Source: Cellulomonas sp. URHE0023
Lineage (GTDB): Bacteria; Actinomycetota; Actinomycetes; Actinomycetales; Cellulomonadaceae
Direction: 5' to 3'
Length of the DNA stretch: 64,000 bases
NCBI RefSeq assembly: GCF_000688475.1
Contig: NZ_JIAN01000005.1
Coordinates: 1,302,001 to 1,366,000 of the forward strand
Within the stretch, counting starts at the first letter, position 1; each line of letters opens with the position of its first letter. Position numbers and translations under genes: made by a program. The notes under the pieces were generated by a model. That model was not told the DNA's origin. It saw only the letters and a program-made list of their open reading frames with translations, and searched no databases. Shown piece by piece: positions 6,546 to 15,052 of this stretch.

Positions 6546-8236
6546 CCACCGAGGTCGCCATCACTCCCGTCACCCTGCGGGGGTTCGGGGTCAGCCCGGG
6601 CCGTCGGGTCGGCGTCGTGGCACGCATGCCCGACGCCCCACCGGCTCCGTCTCCGGAGCCCTCGGCACCGGGGACCGATCTCGAGGGGATGGCGACCGCG
6701 GTGGACGACGCGGCGGCGCAGGTCAGGGACTCCCTGGCCCGCGCCGCCGAGGCGGCGACCGGTGAGGCCGCAGACATCCTCACGGTCACCGCCGCGATGG
6801 CGGCAGACCCCTCGCTCGCCGACGAGGCCCGTCGCCGGGTGCTCGAGAACAGGTCCTCGCCCGCGCGGGCGGTCTGGGACGCAGCCGAGCTGGTCGCGGA
6901 GCAGCTGCGCGCGCTCGGGGGCATGTTCGCCGACCGAGCGACCGACGTGCAGGACGTGCGGGACCGCATCATCGCCGAGCTGCTCGGTCTGCGGCCCCCG
7001 GGCGTCCCCGACCCAGGGCACCCGTTCGTGCTGGTCGCCCGCGACCTGGCGCCCGCCGACACGGCGCGGCTGGATCCTGGGCACATCCTGGCCATCGTGA
7101 CGGCCGGCGGCGGACCTACCGCGCACACCGCGATCCTCGCGCGTTCGCTCGGCATCCCCTGCGTGGTCGCGGTCGGCGGTGCGGAGGTCCTGGCCGACGG
7201 GGACACCGTCCTTGTCGACGGGTCGACCGGCGAGGTCGTGCGGCATCCCGACGCCGACGCGGTGGCGCGTGCGGCAGCGGTCCGGTCGCGGCCGACCCGT
7301 CTGGAGCGCGCGGGGAGCACCGCCGACGGTCACTCCGTCGCGCTGCTGGCCAACGTGGGTGACCCGGCCGGGTCTGTGGCGGCCGCTGAGGCCGGCGCCG
7401 AGGGAATCGGTCTGTTCCGGACCGAGTTCGGCTTCCTCGGCCGCACGACGCCGCCCGACATCGCCGAGCAGGTCGCGGCGTACTCACGCGTCTTCGCAGC
7501 GTTCCCCGGGAGACGTGTGGTCATCCGCACGCTCGACGCGGGCGCAGACAAGCCGCTGCCCTTCGTCACGGCCGACGACGAGCCCAACCCCGCACTGGGC
7601 GTCCGCGGTCTACGCACCTCGTGGTCGCACCCCCAGGTGCTGGAGGACCAGCTCGAGGCGATCGCCCGTGCCGCGGCCACGTCCTCGGCGGACGTCTGGG
7701 TCATGGCACCGATGGTGGCGACGGCGGACGAGGCCGACTCCTTCGTGGAGCGGTGCTCCGCCCACGGCCTGCGTCAGGCCGGGATCATGGTCGAGGTCCC
7801 CGCAGCGGCTCTGCGTGCCGGGGACCTGCTCCTGAACGCTCGCTTCGCGAGCCTGGGCACCAACGACCTCACGCAGTACGCGATGGCGGCCGACCGCGAG
7901 CTCGCCGGTCTGGCACAGCTGTCGACACCGTGGCAGCCCGCGGTGCTGTCGCTCGTGCAGCTCGCGTGCGCAGGCGGCGCGCTGCACGGCCGTCCGGTCG
8001 GGGTCTGCGGAGAGGCTGCCGCAGATCCGGTCCTGGCCCCGGTCCTCGTCGGGCTGGGCGCGTCGTCGCTGTCGATGACCGCCCGAGCGCTGCCGGACGT
8101 CGGCGCGGTGCTCGCCTCCGTCTCCCTCGACCAGTGCCGAGCGCTGGCCGGTCTCGCCCTCGCGCAGCGCACAGCCGACGAGGCCCGGTCCGCGGTGCGG
8201 GCCGGGCTGCCGGTGCTGGCCGAGCTCGGGCTCTGA
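6542..8236 (+). CDS. ptsI: PTS enzyme I (phosphoenolpyruvate-protein phosphotransferase)
   Basis: A 564-aa cytoplasmic enzyme that takes phosphate from PEP and passes it to HPr. The N-terminal swivel/HPr-binding half ends in TAGGGPTAHTAILAR with the phosphoacceptor His195. The C-terminal PEP-binding barrel shows GIGLFRTEF, IRTLDAGADKPLPF, LGVRGLR, MVEVPAA, GTNDLTQYAMAADRE and GVCGEAAADP with the catalytic Cys. Length and motif order are as usual for EI. It shares ATGA with the EIIC gene and ends six bases before the convergent ptsH stop. Confidence 0.96.
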   Translation: MTTEVAITPVTLRGFGVSPGRRVGVVARMPDAPPAPSPEPSAPGTDLEGMATAVDDAAAQVRDSLARAAEAATGEAADILTVTAAMAADPSLADEARRRVLENRSSPARAVWDAAELVAEQLRALGGMFADRATDVQDVRDRIIAELLGLRPPGVPDPGHPFVLVARDLAPADTARLDPGHILAIVTAGGGPTAHTAILARSLGIPCVVAVGGAEVLADGDTVLVDGSTGEVVRHPDADAVARAAAVRSRPTRLERAGSTADGHSVALLANVGDPAGSVAAAEAGAEGIGLFRTEFGFLGRTTPPDIAEQVAAYSRVFAAFPGRRVVIRTLDAGADKPLPFVTADDEPNPALGVRGLRTSWSHPQVLEDQLEAIARAAATSSADVWVMAPMVATADEADSFVERCSAHGLRQAGIMVEVPAAALRAGDLLLNARFASLGTNDLTQYAMAADRELAGLAQLSTPWQPAVLSLVQLACAGGALHGRPVGVCGEAAADPVLAPVLVGLGASSLSMTARALPDVGAVLASVSLDQCRALAGLALAQRTADEARSAVRAGLPVLAELGL

Positions 8237-8241
8237 CGAGG

Positions 8242-8505
8242 TCAGGCCGACTGCAGCAGGAAGCTCTCCAGGGCGTCGAGCGAGGTTGCCGAGGCGTCGT
8301 CGTCGGCGTCCGTCGCCAGCACGACCTCGTCGCCGGGGCCGACCCCGAGCGTCATGATCGCGAGGATGGAACCTGCTGCCACGGGCGTGCCGCCGGCCTT
8401 GGCGATCGTGACCTTGGCCGGCTGCTGGCCGGCCGTGGCGACGAACTGGGCGGCTGGGCGTGCGTGCAGCCCTTCGGGAAGTGTGACGACGACGGAACGC
8501 TGCAT
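8242..8505 (-). CDS. ptsH: Phosphocarrier protein HPr
   Basis: An 87-aa HPr. The phosphoacceptor His14 lies in LPEGLHARPAAQF, and Ser46 in AGSILAIMTLGV is in the position of the regulatory serine of Gram-positive HPr. Start chosen at ATG 8505 because GGAGG lies six bases upstream; a longer in-frame reading to 8547 would run into the operator and lacks a ribosome site. Transcribed alone, opposite to ptsI, from a promoter overlapped by a near-consensus DasR site (8548-8563). Confidence 0.95.
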   Translation of the reverse strand: MQRSVVVTLPEGLHARPAAQFVATAGQQPAKVTIAKAGGTPVAAGSILAIMTLGVGPGDEVVLATDADDDASATSLDALESFLLQSA

Positions 8506-8547
8506 GACATGCCTCCAAGGACGGGTCGACGATGACGTCACCACCAT

Positions 8548-8563
8548 ACTGGTCTAGACCAGC
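8548..8563. promoter_or_regulatory. dre: DasR-type operator (dre) upstream of ptsH
   Basis: ACTGGTCTAGACCAGC; bases 8549-8562 (CTGGTCTAGACCAG) are a perfect 14-bp palindrome, the best dre match of the three in the window. It lies 43 bp before the ptsH start codon. Confidence 0.88.
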
Positions 8564-8592
8564 AAGCGATAGGACGCCTTGGTCGCCGATGG

Positions 8593-9456
8593 CTACGCGA
8601 CCGGCCGGTCCGTCGAGAGCAGCTCCCCGGCCAGCTCGAGCAGCGCCAGACCGACGTCCCGCATCCTGTGGTGATAGTCGAGCGCGGGATCCCAGGATGC
8701 GAGGGTCAGCGACGCAAGGGGGAGGTGCTCGGCCGCGGCCCGGACCAGCGCCGTGACCTCGTCGGCGCCCAGCCCACCGGTCGCGGTCCACGCGTTCGCC
8801 CGCCCCACAGACACGTCGTGCACGTCGAGGTCCACGTGCACGTGCAGCCGGTCGACGTGGCGCGTCAGCCCCGTCAGCGCGTCGCCCGTGTGCTCCGACC
8901 GCACCGTGTCGGCGCTCAGGACCCTGATCGAGGACCCGGCCAGCAGCCGGACCTCGTCGTCGTCGAGCGCGTGCGCACCGAGGATCAGGACCCGCTCGTC
9001 GGGCACCGGGACGAAGCCCGGCACGCTCGCGGCGAGCGCCTCCCAGCAGCGGCCGGTGATCGCGCTCAGGCTCATGCCGTCCACGTAGCCGCTCGTCGTC
9101 GTCGAGGGGAGCTGTAGGTCGCCGTGTGCGTCCAGCCACAGCACGCCAGTGCGCTCCGGGAGGCCGGCAAGCACCCCCAGGGATGCGCCGCAGTTCCCGG
9201 CGAGCACCACGGGCGACGCTCCCGCGTCCCACGCCTCGCGAACACCTGCGGCGACCTCCCGGGCCACGGCGAACGCCGACGCCAGCTCGCCGAGGTGTGC
9301 CGGACACCGGACCTCCGCCGCGGAGACCGGACCTCCGGCGAGCCTCAGCCGGCGCTCCGCACCCGCCGCGAGCCACGCGTCGGGCCCCTTGCCCAGACCC
9401 TCCCGTCGGCGGCCCGAGTCGTACGGGACCGTGATGAGGCGACGCGCAGGGGCCAT
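8593..9456 (-). CDS. Arginase/agmatinase-fold protein with altered metal site
   Basis: A 287-aa member of the ureohydrolase fold. VLWLDAHGDLQLP matches the family DAHxD metal motif, and LHVHVDLDVHDVS corresponds to DxDxxDP. The first motif, usually GGDHS, reads AGNCGASLGVLAG here, so the metal-binding His is absent, and the last one lacks DP. A binuclear-manganese ureohydrolase may therefore not be the right activity; arginase, agmatinase and formiminoglutamase are not supported individually. Start at ATG 9456: the coding reading could be extended upstream to 9681, but those codons are Cys-rich and unlike the family. Monocistronic, facing ptsH. Confidence 0.7.
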   Translation of the reverse strand: MAPARRLITVPYDSGRRREGLGKGPDAWLAAGAERRLRLAGGPVSAAEVRCPAHLGELASAFAVAREVAAGVREAWDAGASPVVLAGNCGASLGVLAGLPERTGVLWLDAHGDLQLPSTTTSGYVDGMSLSAITGRCWEALAASVPGFVPVPDERVLILGAHALDDDEVRLLAGSSIRVLSADTVRSEHTGDALTGLTRHVDRLHVHVDLDVHDVSVGRANAWTATGGLGADEVTALVRAAAEHLPLASLTLASWDPALDYHHRMRDVGLALLELAGELLSTDRPVA

Positions 9457-9895
9457 CGGCTCAGCGTAGGCAGTCCCCTTGGGTGTGCCTTTGCAGCATT
9501 GCGGGCGGTTCACGGTCGAGTCGTTGGCCGGGCAAGAAGCGAGCAGCTCGCACGCAGGAGGGCACGCACCCCGCCCGTCCCACATCGTGAAACGGCAAGC
9601 GGGCAATCGGCCGCAAACGGTAAGCCCGAAAAGGGGCCTGAGACAGGCGACTGACCAGCGAGAACAGCACAAACCGGACAAGTGTCCATGTCACTCCTGT
9701 GACTGTAGACACATGACTGGCGCTAGACAGCTCCGGGCGGCCCCCACCTACCGTGGAGTCATCCACCGAAGCCGGCGGTCTTGAAGAAGGCCTCCGGTGA
9801 AGTACCCGGCATCCGCGTCGTCGCGAGCGACGGACACGGCTGCGACCGGGTCCGGCGTCCATCGCATCTTGCGGCGATGCCGAAGGAGGATCCCC
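9457..9895. other. 439-bp intergenic region upstream of the beta-glucan synthase operon
   Basis: No convincing gene in either direction. It contains a small hairpin GTCAC-TCCT-GTGAC (9690-9703) overlapping a Crp/GlxR-like half-palindrome and must hold divergent promoters for the arginase-fold gene and the GT2 operon. The 5' leader nearest the GT2 gene (about 9780-9895) is GC-rich with several short stems, but I could not match it to a known riboswitch. Confidence 0.5.
9698..9713. promoter_or_regulatory. Possible Crp/GlxR-type binding site
   Basis: TGTGACTGTAGACACA differs at one arm position from the TGTGA-N6-TCACA consensus of the Crp/GlxR family. It lies about 185 bp before the GT2 start. 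One site by eye in a long region is weak evidence. Confidence 0.35.
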
Positions 9896-11557
9896 GTGGC
9901 TACCACGTTCGATCGGCTCCTGATGGAGCCCCGCAGTACCGAACTGCAGAGCACACCACCCGGCCGCAGCTCCGAGAACGAGTCTGCCCAGAGCCCGTCC
10001 CTGATGCTCCTGGTGCTCCTCGCGAGCACCGGCATCATCGTCTACGCAGCATTCCTGCTGAACCCGGCCAACCGCGGCGACTGGTTGCCGTACGTCATGG
10101 TCATCGTCGCCGAGACGGTGCTCGTCGTGCACGCCCTGCTGTCCATGTGGACCGTGCTGTCCAGCAGTCACGACCCACGCACCTTCGCCTTCCACCACGC
10201 CCAGGACGGTCTGTACGACCTGGCCGCGATCATCCGGGACCGCGCCGAGGACGTGCCGAACACCTGGACCATGTACCTCAACGACGCCCAGGTGAGCGTG
10301 GACGTCTTCATCACCACCTACGGCGAGGACCTCGAGACCATCCGCAAGACGGTGACCGCCGCCGTCGCGATGCAGGGCGCCCACGACACCTACGTGCTGG
10401 ACGACGGACGCTCCGACGAGGTCCGCGGCCTGGCCGCCGAGCTCGGTGCCCGTTACATCCGCAGGCTGTCCACCAACGGCGCCAAGGCGGGGAACATCAA
10501 CCACGCGCTGTCCCTGACGCACTCCGACCTGTTCGTGGTGTTCGACGCCGACTTCGTGCCGCGCCCGGAGTTCCTCCGGGAGACCGTGCCGTTCTTCGCG
10601 ACCGCCGACGTCGCGTTCGTCCAGACGCCGCAGACGTACGGCAACCTGCACACCGTCGTCTCCAAGGGCGCGGGCTACATGCAGGCCGTGTTCTACCGGT
10701 TCATCCAGCCAGGCCGGAACCGCTTCAACGCGGCCTTCTGCGTCGGCACCAACGTGATCTTCCGGCGGGCCGCGATCGACTCCGTCGGTGGCATCTACTC
10801 GGACTCCAAGTCCGAGGACGTGTGGACGTCGCTGATGCTGCACGAGAAGGGCTGGAAGACGATCTACATCCCGACCACCCTGGCCGTCGGGGACACCCCC
10901 GAGACCGTCGAGGCGTACACCAAGCAGCAGCTCCGCTGGGCGACCGGCGGGTTCGAGATCATGCTCACGCACAACCCGCTGTCCCGGAAGCACAACCTGA
11001 CCATGGACCAGCGGCTGCAGTACACGGTCACCGCGACGCACTACCTGACCGGCATCGCGCCGCTCCTGCTCCTGCTGGTGCCACCGCTGCAGATCTACTT
11101 CAACCTGACGCCGATGGACCTGACCATCACGCCGATGACCTGGGCGTTGTACTACGCCGGGTTCTACGTCCTGCAGGTCGTCCTGGCGTTCTACACGCTC
11201 GGATCGTTCCGCTGGCAGGTCCTGCTGCTGGCCAGCGTCTCGTTCCCGATCTACGTGCGGGCCCTCATGAACGCGATTTTCAAGCGTGAGCAGGTCTGGC
11301 ACGTCACCGGGCGCAAGGGTGCCTACCGCTCACCCTTCGCGTTCGTGATGCCGCAGGTGCTCTTCTTCGAGTTCCTGCTCCTGACCACCGTGGTCGGCAT
11401 CTGGAAGGACTCGAGCAACGGGTCCCCGAGCCTTGCCGTCGCCTGGAACGCGACCAACACCCTCATCTTGGGGAGCTTCCTCGTCGCAGCCTGGCGGGAA
11501 GGGCACCACGGGCGGCTCGAGGCCCGAGCCGCTCGTCGAACGGAGGTGACCGTATGA
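9896..11557 (+). CDS. Processive GT2 beta-glucan synthase (cellulose/curdlan/mixed-linkage synthase-like)
   Basis: A 553-aa inner-membrane glycosyltransferase of family 2. Two N-terminal membrane segments (about 35-58 and 66-90) precede the catalytic domain with the processive set: YGED with Asp145, LDDG (169-171), FDADF (DxD, 217-219), SED with Asp308, and QQLRW (344-348). KAGNINHAL is also typical. At least four more membrane segments follow; no PilZ domain is present, so c-di-GMP control through PilZ is not seen. GTG 9896 is chosen for the perfect AAGGAGGA seven bases before it. Neighbours are an HlyD-like protein and a GH81 beta-1,3-glucanase, suggesting a beta-1,3- or mixed-linkage glucan rather than cellulose (inference). 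Confidence 0.85.
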   Translation: MATTFDRLLMEPRSTELQSTPPGRSSENESAQSPSLMLLVLLASTGIIVYAAFLLNPANRGDWLPYVMVIVAETVLVVHALLSMWTVLSSSHDPRTFAFHHAQDGLYDLAAIIRDRAEDVPNTWTMYLNDAQVSVDVFITTYGEDLETIRKTVTAAVAMQGAHDTYVLDDGRSDEVRGLAAELGARYIRRLSTNGAKAGNINHALSLTHSDLFVVFDADFVPRPEFLRETVPFFATADVAFVQTPQTYGNLHTVVSKGAGYMQAVFYRFIQPGRNRFNAAFCVGTNVIFRRAAIDSVGGIYSDSKSEDVWTSLMLHEKGWKTIYIPTTLAVGDTPETVEAYTKQQLRWATGGFEIMLTHNPLSRKHNLTMDQRLQYTVTATHYLTGIAPLLLLLVPPLQIYFNLTPMDLTITPMTWALYYAGFYVLQVVLAFYTLGSFRWQVLLLASVSFPIYVRALMNAIFKREQVWHVTGRKGAYRSPFAFVMPQVLFFEFLLLTTVVGIWKDSSNGSPSLAVAWNATNTLILGSFLVAAWREGHHGRLEARAARRTEVTV

Positions 11558-12285
11558 CCTGGGGAAGCCGGATCAGGCTGGTCGTCGGCGTGCTGCTCGT
11601 GCTCGTCGTCGCCGCCATAGCCACTTTCAAGCTGAACGCCGAACGCGGGCACGTCGCAAGCGACTCCGCGCAGATCATGGCGCGCACCTACACGGTGGGT
11701 ACGCCCTATGAAGGCCTCGTCGCCGACCAGCAGGTCGAGGTCGGGGACACCGTCCACAAGGGAGACCCTCTGTTCACCATCGACTCGAACTCGCTGGACT
11801 ACGACCGGGCGCACGGACTCGTCGGTGACTCGATCGAGGGCACGAGCATCGACCCCGAGGGCCGTCTGGTGCTCCTGGCCACCGACGACGGGACCGTGAC
11901 CGAGGTGTCCGCCGACGGTGGGACCTTCGTGCGGGCATCCGCAGACCTGGCCACCGTCGAGCGGACAGGCAGCCTGTACGTGCAGGCGCAGTACACGCTG
12001 ACCCCCACGCAGTACGCCCGCGTGCCGGAGTCCGCGACCGTCACGATCAAGCTGCCCGACCAGCACACCGTCACGGGCCACGTGTCCCGCGTGCAGGTGC
12101 AGACGGACGGCGGCAAGGCGCAGGCGGTCATGACCGTCACCGCCAAGGGCCTCGTCGACGGATCCCGCAACGGGCTCGTCGTCGCCGGCGCGCCCGTCCA
12201 GGCAGATCTCCGGCTGCGCAACGACGGGGTGGTGACCACCGTTTCCGACCACGTCTCGGGCTACCTCGAGGGGGTGTTCGGATGA
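11554..12285 (+). CDS. HlyD-like membrane-fusion/periplasmic adaptor protein
   Basis: A 243-aa protein with one N-terminal membrane anchor (residues 7-27) and an extracytoplasmic domain. The lipoyl/barrel-sandwich halves are visible as EGLVADQQVEVGDTVHKGDPLFTID and DGTVTEVSADGGTFVRASADL, followed by a beta-barrel-like part. The usual long coiled-coil hairpin of HlyD proteins is almost absent. ATGA overlaps join it to the GT2 gene before and the GH81 gene after. In Sinorhizobium the mixed-linkage glucan synthase BgsA is likewise paired with an HlyD-like BgsB, so a role in chain export through the wall is plausible (inference). Confidence 0.75.
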   Translation: MTWGSRIRLVVGVLLVLVVAAIATFKLNAERGHVASDSAQIMARTYTVGTPYEGLVADQQVEVGDTVHKGDPLFTIDSNSLDYDRAHGLVGDSIEGTSIDPEGRLVLLATDDGTVTEVSADGGTFVRASADLATVERTGSLYVQAQYTLTPTQYARVPESATVTIKLPDQHTVTGHVSRVQVQTDGGKAQAVMTVTAKGLVDGSRNGLVVAGAPVQADLRLRNDGVVTTVSDHVSGYLEGVFG

Positions 12286-14300
12286 GGCGCGGACTCGTGG
12301 TGGCAGTTGCCCTGGTCGTGTCGCTCGTCGTGGCGGGTGCCGCCGTGATGGTCACCAAGCGGGAGCAGACCGCCCCGGGTGGGACCGCCGCGGCGCGGCC
12401 CTCCGTGGACACGGCGGCGCTGGTCAAGGCGGTGCCGGACGAGGCCGTCGCGAAGATCGACCCTGCGCGCCTGGCATCCGGCGTCGTGCCGCCGACCAAC
12501 CGCTGGTACAGCGGGCTGGTCTTCGGTGACGAGCCGCAGCCTGTGTTCGCGCAGCCCTTGTCCTTCGCACTGACCGACTCGGGCTTCACGATCGGGCTGC
12601 CGGACCCGACGGTCACCGAGAAGACGATCGCCGCTCCCCACGTCCCGGCCTTGACCGTCGACGTGGGCGCGGCGAGCGCACAGGTGACCGAGGCCGACCC
12701 GGTGAGCGTGACCGTCGCGCTGCTCGATGGCTCGGGCAGCACGCTCGGGCACGTCGTGATCGCCGAGGGTTCGCCGTTCGTGAGCTTCACCGCGGCGACC
12801 GACGTCACCGCCCGCACGACCGGCGGCTCGTTCAAGGGCAGCCCCGCGACCGCTCAGGTCGGGGCCACCGACTGGGGCCTGGTGGGCGGGAGCACGAAGG
12901 GCGGTACGACGACACTGAAGAAGGGACAGGCCGCGAGCTGGTACGCACTGCCGCCCGAGGCGTCCTCGAAGGCGAAGTCGGCGCTGGCCGCCGCTGCCGA
13001 GCACCCTGTCACGGGCGTCGATGTCGCCTACGCGGTGGACGGGGACACCGCCCGGACAACCCTCACCTACCGCTCAGACGGGAAGACCGCGTACGTGCTC
13101 ATGCCGCACCACCGTGAAGGCGACCAGCCGGAGCGCGAGGACTGCGGTCTGGGCACCTACCCCAGCATCTACGGCGACCTCGAGCTGTGCACCGGCTCGA
13201 CGCTCACGTCCGATGCGCCGACCGTGACCCCGACGGGCACGTTCGACCTCGACGGCATCTCCGCCGACGAGCGCGACGCGATCAGCTCCGCGGTCGCAGC
13301 GGACGTCGCCGCAACCCCAGCGTTCCCGTCGGACACGTACTTCGGTGGCAAGGCGCTCAACCGCGCCGCGACGCTCGTCGTGCTGGGCGAGAAGCTCGGC
13401 GTCGACGTCGCCGACCTGCGCACGACAACCGAGAAGGCCCTGCGGGAGTGGGCCCAGCCGCAGGGGTGCGCCGACCGTGACGCCCGGTGCGTGGTGTACG
13501 ACGACAAGGCACGGTCGGTCATCGGTCTCACCGCGTCCTTCGGGTCCGACGAGCTCAACGACCACCACTTCCACTACGGCTACCTGCTGTCCGCAGCCGG
13601 CCTGCTCGCCGAGGGCGACAAGGCGCTCGCGTCCGACCTCGCACCGGTGATGAACCTGCTCGCGCAGGACATCGCCGCCGCGAAGCCCTCCACGCAGCTG
13701 CCGCAGCTGCGGTCGTTCGACCCGTACGCCGGCCACTCGTGGGCGTCGGGCACGTCACCGTTCGCGGACGGCAACAACCAGGAGTCCTCGTCTGAGGCCG
13801 TCAATGCCTGGAACGGCCTGGGGCTGTGGGCCAAGGCGTCCGGGCAGGACGAGCTGGCGACGGAGGCGACCTGGCTCGCGTCCACCGAGTCGTCGACCGC
13901 GCGGGCCTACTGGACGGACCCGGACCTGCCGTCCGGCTTCGACCACCGCATCGTCTCCCTGAACTGGGGCGGCAAGCGCGACTACGCCACGTGGTTCAGC
14001 CCCGAGCCGGCTGCGATCCTCGGCATCCAGCTGATCCCCATGGGACCGGTGCAGCGCAACGTCGCCGAGGGCGTCGACCCTGAGCAGATCCGGGCCTCGG
14101 TGAAGGAGGCGTCGCCGGCAGGCTTCGGTGTCCAGTTCGGCGGCTACCTGCTCGAGTACCTGGCGCTCGCCGGTGCTGACGACGCCGCGACGGCGTGGAA
14201 GGACGCCCAGGCCCTTCCGGATGTCGCGATCGACGACGGGACGTCCCGGGCGGCGACGCTCGCGTTCATCGCCGCCGCCCGGGCGCATCCGGTCGGCTGA
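12282..14300 (+). CDS. GH81 endo-1,3-beta-glucanase, membrane-anchored
   Basis: A 672-aa glycoside hydrolase of family 81. A short Arg-Arg start and a hydrophobic segment (4-26) without a clear cleavage site act as signal or anchor. Near residue 55 is NRWYSGLVFGDEPQPVFAQP, the GH81 N-terminal signature; DHHFHYGYL near 426 contains the family Asp, and NNQESSSEAVNAWNG near 497-511 the catalytic Glu region. The family hydrolyses internal beta-1,3-glucosyl bonds. As third gene of the GT2-HlyD operon (ATGA overlap) it probably trims or releases the glucan made by the synthase, as BcsZ-type cellulases do in cellulose operons; degrading fungal laminarin is the alternative. Confidence 0.88.
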   Translation: MRRGLVVAVALVVSLVVAGAAVMVTKREQTAPGGTAAARPSVDTAALVKAVPDEAVAKIDPARLASGVVPPTNRWYSGLVFGDEPQPVFAQPLSFALTDSGFTIGLPDPTVTEKTIAAPHVPALTVDVGAASAQVTEADPVSVTVALLDGSGSTLGHVVIAEGSPFVSFTAATDVTARTTGGSFKGSPATAQVGATDWGLVGGSTKGGTTTLKKGQAASWYALPPEASSKAKSALAAAAEHPVTGVDVAYAVDGDTARTTLTYRSDGKTAYVLMPHHREGDQPEREDCGLGTYPSIYGDLELCTGSTLTSDAPTVTPTGTFDLDGISADERDAISSAVAADVAATPAFPSDTYFGGKALNRAATLVVLGEKLGVDVADLRTTTEKALREWAQPQGCADRDARCVVYDDKARSVIGLTASFGSDELNDHHFHYGYLLSAAGLLAEGDKALASDLAPVMNLLAQDIAAAKPSTQLPQLRSFDPYAGHSWASGTSPFADGNNQESSSEAVNAWNGLGLWAKASGQDELATEATWLASTESSTARAYWTDPDLPSGFDHRIVSLNWGGKRDYATWFSPEPAAILGIQLIPMGPVQRNVAEGVDPEQIRASVKEASPAGFGVQFGGYLLEYLALAGADDAATAWKDAQALPDVAIDDGTSRAATLAFIAAARAHPVG

Positions 14301-14303
14301 CAG

Positions 14304-14951
14304 CTACAGGCCGAGCAGCTCGCGCACCGGCTCGACCCCGGACAGCGTGATCTCCGGACGCGGCACCCGTGCCCAGTCCGCCCGGCTCAGCACGAATCGA
14401 CGGCTCTCGACCGCGGCGCCCTCACGGGCGACGCGGTCGAGGCCGTTGGGCGTGTAGCCGATGCGCCGCGTCACGGCCTGCGAGGCGGCGTTGTCGGCGA
14501 ACGCGGCAGTCGTCGCGACCTGCGCACCCAGACCCTCGAACAGCAGGTGCAGCATCATCAGCCGCATGGGCGTCGCGAGGCCGTGGCCTTGGTGGCGACG
14601 GCCCAGCCATGATCCCGTCTCGGCAGTGCGGGTGACGGGGAAGTCGGAGGCGAAGGCACCCTGGACCCCCAGGACCTCCCCGTCCCGCACCAGAGCGAGC
14701 TCGAGGCGCCAGCTGTTCGGCTCGATGCTCCCGCGGACCGCCCACTGGTACGCCAGGACCCGACGCGCGACCTCCGTCGGCGTGCCTTTGGACCAGGGCG
14801 AGTTGAACGGAAGGACGTCGGGGTCGTGGATCCCCTCCCCGGCGAGTGCGGCGAGCTCGACGAGCCGTGCGTCGTCGAGGAACTCGAGCGACAGGTCACC
14901 GCAGGTCACGCGCAGGTCGGCCACCGGCCAGAGGTCCGTCAGGGCTGTCAT
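14304..14951 (-). CDS. GNAT-family N-acetyltransferase (RimJ/RimL-like)
   Basis: A 215-aa acetyltransferase of the GNAT_3 (RimJ/RimL) type. SLEFLDDARLVELAALAGEGIHDP opens the fold; TGSWLGRRHQGHGLATPMRLM is the acetyl-CoA pyrophosphate-binding motif A (R/QxxGxG/A variant), and FADNAASQAVTRRIGYTPNG is motif B. Substrate unknown: such proteins acetylate protein N-termini, antibiotics or small amines. ATG 14951 is chosen; readings further upstream are Arg-rich and unlike the family. It converges on the GH81 gene with only three bases between stops and diverges from the ABC transporter. Confidence 0.85.
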   Translation of the reverse strand: MTALTDLWPVADLRVTCGDLSLEFLDDARLVELAALAGEGIHDPDVLPFNSPWSKGTPTEVARRVLAYQWAVRGSIEPNSWRLELALVRDGEVLGVQGAFASDFPVTRTAETGSWLGRRHQGHGLATPMRLMMLHLLFEGLGAQVATTAAFADNAASQAVTRRIGYTPNGLDRVAREGAAVESRRFVLSRADWARVPRPEITLSGVEPVRELLGL

Positions 14952-15052
14952 GGCAGCAGGGTGTCGGCCCGTGCGGCGGGCCCGCAAGGGCAATCGTCCG
15001 TGGTGCATATCAACTCTGCGGTTGTGGGTGCGCCCGTCTAGGTTGGTTCGCT

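Noticed and set aside
9780..9895. Riboswitch (c-di-GMP, c-di-AMP or other) in the glucan synthase leader
   Set aside because: I could not place the conserved cores of these classes. GC-rich stems alone are not evidence. A covariance-model scan would decide.
9896..11557. Calling the GT2 gene bcsA (cellulose synthase)
   Set aside because: There is no PilZ domain, no bcsB, and the neighbouring hydrolase is a beta-1,3-glucanase, so product identity is left open.
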